Positions 32,179 through 35,928 of a stretch of DNA of 35,928 nucleotides are shown piece after piece. Below the pieces are notes generated by a model. It saw nothing but the letters and a program-made list of their open reading frames with translations. It did not search any database and was not told where the DNA came from. Both the position numbers and the translations under genes were made by a program. Numbering within the stretch: position 1 is the stretch's first letter; each line of letters starts with the position of its first letter. Origin of the DNA: Rhodospirillales bacterium (GTDB lineage: Bacteria; Pseudomonadota; Alphaproteobacteria; Reyranellales; Reyranellaceae); assembly GCA_947469635.1 (NCBI GenBank), contig CANIRG010000009.1, positions 1 through 35,928 on the forward strand, written 5' to 3'.

Positions 32179-32838
32179 TCAGAAGGTGAATCGCGGTGGC
32201 GGCGCGAAGCCGGGCAGCACGGGCGTCCCGGCGTCGAAGATCGGCCGGCTGGAGGTGACGCCGCCTTCCTTGACCACCAGCTCGGCCACGCCCATCGCCC
32301 CTTCCGGGCCGGCGACGACGGCCGCCAGGCGACCGCCTTCGTCCAGCTGGTCGAGGATCGGCTTGGGAATCTGGCGGACGGCGCCCTCGATCAGGATGAT
32401 GTCGTAGGGCCCCGATGTTGCCGCGCCGAGCTCGAGCTTGCCGATCCACTGGGCGGTGTTGGTGACCCCCAGCTCGTTCCAGGTCCGCTCGGCTGCCGTT
32501 GCCAGGGCCTCGTCGCTCTCGACCGCGATCACCGCCGTCACCAGCTGGGCCAGCAGCGCCGCGCCATAGCCGCGTCCCGACGCCACGACCAGCGCGCGAT
32601 CCCGCAGCTTCGGCTGCAGGATCTGGATCAGGCGCGCCAGAACCATCGGCTCCATCAGGAAGCGACCGCCGCCCAGGGGCACGTCCTCGTCGGCATAGGC
32701 CACCGAGCTCAGTCCCTCCGGAAGGAAGCGCTCACGCGGCAATTCGCCGATCGCCGCCAGCAATCCGGCATTGTTGACGCGGTTTGGCCGAAGCTGGCCG
32801 TCGATCATGTTGCGGCGGGCGAGCGCGTAATCCGTCAT
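32179..32838 (-). CDS. pcm: Divergent protein-L-isoaspartate methyltransferase family protein
   Basis: A 219-residue Rossmann-type methyltransferase-like protein of the PIMT (Pcm) family. The N-terminal RRNMIDGQLRP and SVAYADEDVPLGGG are recognisable. Two key regions are degenerate: the usual GQTIS(Q)P with the catalytic serine is GGGRFLMEP (56-64), and the SAM-binding motif I, usually E-x-G-x-G-x-G-Y, is VVASGRGYG (84-92). It may therefore bind SAM poorly and lack repair activity. A homologue adjacent to tolC is common in alphaproteobacteria, which points to a retained but different role. ATG 32838 follows GAGGT, and a strong promoter lies just upstream. Confidence 0.8.
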   Translation of the reverse strand: MTDYALARRNMIDGQLRPNRVNNAGLLAAIGELPRERFLPEGLSSVAYADEDVPLGGGRFLMEPMVLARLIQILQPKLRDRALVVASGRGYGAALLAQLVTAVIAVESDEALATAAERTWNELGVTNTAQWIGKLELGAATSGPYDIILIEGAVRQIPKPILDQLDEGGRLAAVVAGPEGAMGVAELVVKEGGVTSSRPIFDAGTPVLPGFAPPPRFTF

Positions 32839-32861
32839 CGATTGACCTCAAAGATGCGGTG

Positions 32862-32891
32862 TTTATAGGCGGCCGGCGCTCGAAGCGTCAA
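32862..32891 (-). promoter_or_regulatory. Sigma-70 promoter for pcm-tolC-popZ
   Basis: On the minus strand TTGACG (32891-32886), an 18-base spacer, and TATAAA (32867-32862). Both boxes match consensus in five of six positions. Transcription would begin near 32855, giving a leader of about 17 bases that holds the GAGGT site. It would drive pcm, tolC and popZ, and perhaps valS. Confidence 0.7.
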
Positions 32892-32913
32892 AGGACGCTG
32901 CGTCGCGGCCACC

Positions 32914-32942
32914 TTGACCCGTGTGCCCGGCATGCCTATAGC
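32914..32942 (+). promoter_or_regulatory. Sigma-70 promoter for the tRNA-Cys/tRNA-Asn unit
   Basis: TTGACC (32914-32919), a 17-base spacer, and TATAGC (32937-32942), with transcription expected near 32949, nine bases before the mature tRNA-Cys end at 32958. It lies back to back with the pcm promoter. Confidence 0.7.
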
Positions 32943-32957
32943 ACCGCCGCCCCGTGC

Positions 32958-33031
32958 GGCCTGGTGGCAGAGTGGTGATGCAGCGGATTGCAAATCCGTG
33001 AATGCCGGTTCGATTCCGGCCCAGGCCTCCA
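32958..33031 (+). tRNA. trnC: tRNA-Cys (GCA)
   Basis: A 74-base cloverleaf: acceptor GGCCTGG/CCAGGCC, anticodon stem GCGGA/TCCGT with loop TTGCAAA and anticodon GCA at 32990-32992, T arm GCCGG-TTCGATT-CCGGC, discriminator T, and encoded CCA. All stems pair. It reads cysteine codons. Confidence 0.96.
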
Positions 33032-33084
33032 CAGCGGCGGCTTGCGTCTTGGGAGACGCTCTGTCAAAACACCGCGCCTTTTGA

Positions 33085-33159
33085 TCCGGAGTAGCTCAGC
33101 GGCAGAGCAGGCGACTGTTAATCGCCGGGTCGCAGGTTCGATCCCTGCCTCCGGAGCCA
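33085..33159 (+). tRNA. trnN: tRNA-Asn (GTT)
   Basis: A 75-base cloverleaf: acceptor TCCGGAG/CTCCGGA, anticodon loop CTGTTAA with GTT at 33117-33119, T loop TTCGATC, discriminator G, and encoded CCA. It follows the tRNA-Cys by 53 bases, and the same transcript likely yields both. Confidence 0.96.
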
Positions 33160-33163
33160 ATTT

Positions 33164-33198
33164 CTACGGCGCGCCCCCAAGGCGCGCCGTAGTCTTTT
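33164..33198. terminator. Intrinsic terminator after tRNA-Asn, shared with MarR 3' end
   Basis: A perfect 12-base stem ctacggcgcgcc/ggcgcgccgtag (33164-33175 and 33181-33192) with a five-base loop, then tcttttgg on the plus strand. It begins five bases after the tRNA CCA. On the minus strand the same hairpin encodes the last residues (LGGAP) and the stop codon of the MarR gene, so one sequence serves as terminator for the tRNA unit and as coding sequence for the regulator. Confidence 0.75.
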
Positions 33199-33646
33199 GG
33201 GGCTTTTGGCCAAGCGCCAGCAGCTCGCCGCGCAGCTGGTCGGCCCCTTCGACGATCGTTTCCAGCTCGGCGTGCGTGCGTTCCCACAGGGGAACGGCGC
33301 GAAGCAGCAGGTCCCTGCCCGCCGCGGTCAGCTCCAGGCGGCGGCCACGGCGGTCATCGGGATCGATTGTGATCCGCAGCAGCCGGCGGCGTTCGAGCGG
33401 CTTCAGGTTGGCCGTCAACGTCGTGCGGTCCATGGCAAGCAGCGTCGCCACGGCGCCCATGGTCGCCGGTTCAGGCCGGTTCAACGAAATCAGCAGCGAG
33501 AACTGGCCGTTGGTGATGCCGACCGGACGTAAAGCCTCGTCGTATCTTCGCGCCACCACCCGCGCTGCGCGCTGGAGGTGCAGGCAAAGGCAGCCATCGC
33601 GCACCTTGCGCGTCACGTCGAACGACGGGGCTTTCGCCTTGGACAT
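33164..33646 (-). CDS. MarR family transcriptional regulator
   Basis: A 160-residue winged-helix regulator. The DNA-binding region contains TMGAVATLLAMDRTTLTANLKPLERRRLL (recognition helix) and the wing DPDDRRGRRLELT (with the usual D-x-R-R). MarR proteins are dimers released from DNA by small ligands or oxidation; two nearby cysteines in DGCLCLHLQ (18-26) could be a redox switch, an inference. I use ATG 33646; the track start (33715) crosses the divergent NUDIX start. There is no clear ribosome binding site and the predicted transcript starts at about the ATG, so it may be leaderless. It most likely represses itself and the divergent NUDIX gene through the palindrome at 33658. Confidence 0.87.
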   Translation of the reverse strand: MSKAKAPSFDVTRKVRDGCLCLHLQRAARVVARRYDEALRPVGITNGQFSLLISLNRPEPATMGAVATLLAMDRTTLTANLKPLERRRLLRITIDPDDRRGRRLELTAAGRDLLLRAVPLWERTHAELETIVEGADQLRGELLALGQKPQKTTARLGGAP

Positions 33647-33653
33647 CGCAACT

Positions 33654-33682
33654 ATACTGTTGATATCAACATTTACTGTCAA
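33654..33682 (-). promoter_or_regulatory. Promoter of the MarR gene
   Basis: Minus strand TTGACA (33682-33677, perfect), a 17-base spacer, and CAGTAT (33659-33654). TATAGT at 33656-33651 is an alternative -10 but has a 20-base spacer. The palindrome covers the spacer and first -10 bases, so bound MarR would block the promoter. Confidence 0.6.
33658..33671. promoter_or_regulatory. Candidate MarR operator (14-base perfect palindrome)
   Basis: TGTTGATATCAACA reads the same on both strands and sits centrally in the 49-base gap between the MarR and NUDIX start codons. MarR dimers usually bind palindromes of this size, often TTG-rich like this. AT-rich sequence in a GC-rich genome at this spot also supports a regulatory role. 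Binding by the neighbouring MarR is inferred. Confidence 0.68.
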
Positions 33683-33695
33683 ACGCAGCGAGCAT

Positions 33696-34325
33696 ATGAC
33701 GGAGCGGATGACCAAGGATTCCCATCCCGCCCATGAGACCGTCGAGCTCGTCCGCCACGAGGTGGCATTCCAGGGTTATTTCAGGATCGGGCGCTACTAT
33801 TTCCGCCACTCCCTTCACAACGGCGGCACCAGCAAAGTGGTCCGCCGCGAGGTCTTCGAGCGCGGCCAGGCGGCGGGCGTGCTGCCCTACGACCCGCGGC
33901 GCGACGAGCTCGTCATGATCCGCCAGTTCCGTGCCGGCTCTTATGTCGCCGGGCGCCATCCCTGGACGTGGGAGGTGGTGGCGGGAATCATCGAGGAGAA
34001 CGAGACGCCGGAGGATCTCGTGCGTCGCGAGGCCGTCGAGGAGGCGGGTCTGCAGCTCGGCGATGTCATTCCGATGCACAGCGTCATGCTGACGCCGGGC
34101 GCCTGCTCGGAAAGCTGTGCCCTCTTCCTCGGGCGGGTCGATTCGACGAATGCGGGTGGTGTGTTCGGCCTCGACACGGAGGACGAGGATATTCTGGTCA
34201 AGGTCCTGCCCTTCGCCGAAGCCTACGCCATGCTGGAGCGTGGCGAGATGGACAACTCCATCAGCGTGATCGCCGTGCAGTGGCTGGCACTGCATCGCGA
34301 CGAGGTCCGCAGGCGCTGGACCTAG
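33696..34325 (+). CDS. NUDIX hydrolase, ADP-ribose pyrophosphatase-like
   Basis: A 209-residue NUDIX enzyme with the full box GIIEENETPEDLVRREAVEEAGL (97-119), which binds Mg and cleaves nucleoside-diphosphate-linked compounds. The fold around the box, with VLPYDPRRDELVMIRQFRAG before it and GACSESCALFLGR after it, resembles NudF/ADP-ribose pyrophosphatase. ADP-ribose or a sugar nucleotide is the likely substrate. ATG 33696 is used; the track's 445-residue ORF begins inside tRNA-Cys. It is divergent from the MarR gene with the operator between them, and cysK follows after 68 bases. Confidence 0.87.
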   Translation: MTERMTKDSHPAHETVELVRHEVAFQGYFRIGRYYFRHSLHNGGTSKVVRREVFERGQAAGVLPYDPRRDELVMIRQFRAGSYVAGRHPWTWEVVAGIIEENETPEDLVRREAVEEAGLQLGDVIPMHSVMLTPGACSESCALFLGRVDSTNAGGVFGLDTEDEDILVKVLPFAEAYAMLERGEMDNSISVIAVQWLALHRDEVRRRWT

Positions 34326-34393
34326 CAATTGCCTTCCTGCTTCGCTACCGTCCGGCCGGGAGCGAGCGCAGGGTCGAAAAAGGCGAGCAAGCA

Positions 34394-35395
34394 ATGAAGG
34401 TCCGGTCGGGTTTCATCGACAGCATCGGCAACACTCCGCTGATCAAGCTGCGCGCGGCATCGGCGGCAACTGGTTGCGACATTTACGGCAAGGCGGAGTT
34501 CCTCAATCCCGGCGGCTCGGTGAAGGATCGCGCCGCTCTCGCCATCATCCGGGATGCTGAGAAGAGCGGCCAGCTCCGGCCGGGCGGCGTCATCGTCGAA
34601 GGCACCGCCGGCAATACCGGCATCGGCATCACGCTCGTCGCCAATGCGTTGGGCTATCGCTCGGTCATCGTCATGCCCGAGACGCAGAGCCAGGAAAAGA
34701 AGGACATGCTGCGCCTGTGCGGCGCCGACCTTCGCCTGGTGCCCGCCCTGCCCTACTCGAATCCTGGCAATTACGTGCGCTACTCCGAGACGCTGGCCAA
34801 GGAAATTGCGGCAACGGAGCCGAATGGCGCGATCTGGGCCAACCAGTTCGACAATGTCGCCAACCGCGAGGGCCACTACCGCACGACAGGCCCGGAGATC
34901 TGGGACCAGACCGACGGCAAGGTCGACGGCTTCACCTGCTCGGTCGGCAGCGGCGGCACGCTGGGCGGCATCGCGCTCGCGCTCAAGGAGCGCAACAAGG
35001 GCGTGAGGGTCGCGCTCAGCGATCCGATGGGCTCGGCGCTCTACAGCTGGGTCACCAAGGGCGAGCTGAAGTCGGAAGGGAATTCCATCACCGAGGGCAT
35101 CGCCCAGGGCCGCGTGACGAAGAACCTCGAAGGCCTGCCGATCGATACCGCCTATCAGATCACCGACGAGGAGGCCCTCCCCGTCCTGTTCGACCTGATC
35201 GAGCACGAGGGGCTGGTGCTGGGCGGCTCGACGGCCATCAACATCGTGGGCGCCATGCGCCTCGCCCGCGAGCTGGGACCGGGCAAGATCGTCGTCACCA
35301 TCCTCGCCGACGGCGGCCAGCGCTATCAGTCCAAGCTGTTCAATCCGGCTTTCCTGCGCGAGAAGAACCTGCCGCTGCCGCACTGGATGAAATGA
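34394..35395 (+). CDS. cysK: Cysteine synthase A family (O-acetylserine sulfhydrylase)
   Basis: A PLP enzyme of 333 residues that makes cysteine from O-acetylserine and sulfide. K44 in NPGGSVKDRAA holds PLP, TAGNTG (71-76) binds the substrate, and GSGGT near 195 binds the PLP phosphate. The C-terminal GGSTAINIVGA is also conserved. At 333 residues it is longer than the 310-320 of classical CysK because of insertions such as ALPYSNPGNY (118-127), so a related beta-substituting activity is possible. ATG 34394 follows AAAGGCGAG. The ribokinase gene follows closely, which suggests co-transcription. Confidence 0.88.
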   Translation: MKVRSGFIDSIGNTPLIKLRAASAATGCDIYGKAEFLNPGGSVKDRAALAIIRDAEKSGQLRPGGVIVEGTAGNTGIGITLVANALGYRSVIVMPETQSQEKKDMLRLCGADLRLVPALPYSNPGNYVRYSETLAKEIAATEPNGAIWANQFDNVANREGHYRTTGPEIWDQTDGKVDGFTCSVGSGGTLGGIALALKERNKGVRVALSDPMGSALYSWVTKGELKSEGNSITEGIAQGRVTKNLEGLPIDTAYQITDEEALPVLFDLIEHEGLVLGGSTAINIVGAMRLARELGPGKIVVTILADGGQRYQSKLFNPAFLREKNLPLPHWMK

Positions 35396-35405
35396 GCCCT
35401 CATAA

Positions 35406-35928
35406 ATGAGCAGGATCGTCGTCTGCGGCAGCCTCAACATGGATGTCGTCGTGCAGAGCGCACGGCGGCCGGCCAAGGGCGAGACGCTCCTGGGGGCGAA
35501 GATCTCCCTCCTGCCCGGCGGCAAAGGCCTCAACCAGGCGGTGGCGGCGGCGCGGCTTGCCATCCCGACGACGATGCTGGGCGCCGTCGGCGAAGACGCC
35601 TTCGGCCATACTTTGCGCGGCTTCCTCGCCGACAACGACGTCAATACGCTCGGCCTTTCCGTAGTCGCGGGTCATGCGACGGGCGTTGCCCTGATCCAGG
35701 TGGCCGGCGGCGATAACGCCATCACCGTGGCCTCCGGCGCGAACAGTCATTTCACCAAGGCTATGATGCGCGACACGCCGCATCGCGGCGATGTCTGGGT
35801 GGCGCAATTCGAGACGCCGGTCGCCACGACCCAGGCGATTTTGGCCGAGGCGCGCGCTGCCGGGGCGCGCACGGTGCTCAACCTCGCGCCCATGGCACCG
35901 CACCCGGTGAGCCTCCTGAAGCTGGTCG
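35406..35928 (+). CDS. rbsK: Ribokinase/PfkB family sugar kinase (cut by window end)
   Basis: The first 174 codons are present and the window ends before the stop. It begins VVCGSLNMDVV (a typical start) and contains PGGKGLNQAVAAARL, the N-terminal PfkB/ribokinase signature, then VGEDAFGHTLRGFL. The family phosphorylates sugars such as ribose. The C-terminal ATP-binding signature lies beyond the edge, so ribose specificity is not confirmed. The ORF track shows only other-frame shadows here because no stop is within the window. ATG 35406 follows the cysK stop by 10 bases. Confidence 0.85.
   Translation, partial: MSRIVVCGSLNMDVVVQSARRPAKGETLLGAKISLLPGGKGLNQAVAAARLAIPTTMLGAVGEDAFGHTLRGFLADNDVNTLGLSVVAGHATGVALIQVAGGDNAITVASGANSHFTKAMMRDTPHRGDVWVAQFETPVATTQAILAEARAAGARTVLNLAPMAPHPVSLLKLV

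Noticed and set aside
32988-34325. 445-residue plus-strand ORF starting in tRNA-Cys
   Set aside because: The first 236 codons run through two tRNAs and antisense to MarR; only the last 209 are the NUDIX protein.
1-35928. CRISPR arrays, prophage or IS transposase genes
   Set aside because: No regularly spaced direct repeats and no integrase, capsid or DDE-transposase motifs in any frame I read.

Overview
The window is about 36 kb of GC-rich, densely coded chromosome from an alphaproteobacterium. The best marker is the block pcm-like, tolC-like, popZ, valS, where PopZ is the alphaproteobacterial polar organizer. Uptake and catabolic genes (Bug-type binding protein, Rieske oxygenase, CoA transferase, amidase, PhyH oxygenase) and hairpin repeats would suit a soil or water bacterium of the Rhodospirillales/Hyphomicrobiales kind, possibly Reyranella-like; that placement is an inference. 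No phage, plasmid, IS transposase or CRISPR array is visible. No gene-free stretch exceeds about 300 bases.

Layout. (1) 1-192: gene-free edge with a pair of inverted REP-like hairpin units. (2) 193-2229: a DUF4139 envelope protein. (3) 2303-8801, minus strand: a tightly packed seven-gene operon read moxR/coxD, coxE-like VWA, short XdhC N-domain, XdhC Rossmann domain, MoeA-like/MocA-like fusion, sufS, sufU. It looks like a complete maturation set for xanthine-oxidase/CO-dehydrogenase-type molybdenum enzymes, but no structural enzyme gene lies in the window. (4) 8856-11007: SDR and amidase. (5) 11092-13972, minus: thioesterase, DUF1007, NicO nickel/cobalt permease, PrpB-like lyase. (6) 14084-17685: parE, a small exported protein, pyrD. 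(7) 17687-19829, minus: Bug binding protein and Rieske oxygenase. (8) 19825-20205: a 381-base unit made of a GIY-YIG nuclease gene bounded by 31-base inverted repeats of the same repeat superfamily as in (1). (9) 20224-21529, minus: anchored trypsin-like protease and DUF350 protein. (10) 21633-25244: EamA permease, family III CoA transferase, thiolase-like protein. (11) 25252-27104: membrane-anchored protein of unknown function and a PhyH-type oxygenase. (12) 27209-32838, minus: pcm-like, tolC-like, popZ, valS. (13) 32958-33159: tRNA-Cys and tRNA-Asn. (14) 33164-35928: MarR regulator divergent from NUDIX hydrolase, cysK and a ribokinase cut by the window edge, with a perfect 14-base palindrome in the MarR/NUDIX gap.

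Many starts in the ORF track are too long. I moved several using ribosome binding sites, ATGA/GTGA overlaps and repeat boundaries. The two points most worth pursuing are the GIY-YIG unit flanked by REP-like inverted repeats, which recalls REP/RAYT systems but has a different nuclease fold, and the molybdo-enzyme maturation operon with its own translationally coupled SufS-SufU pair.
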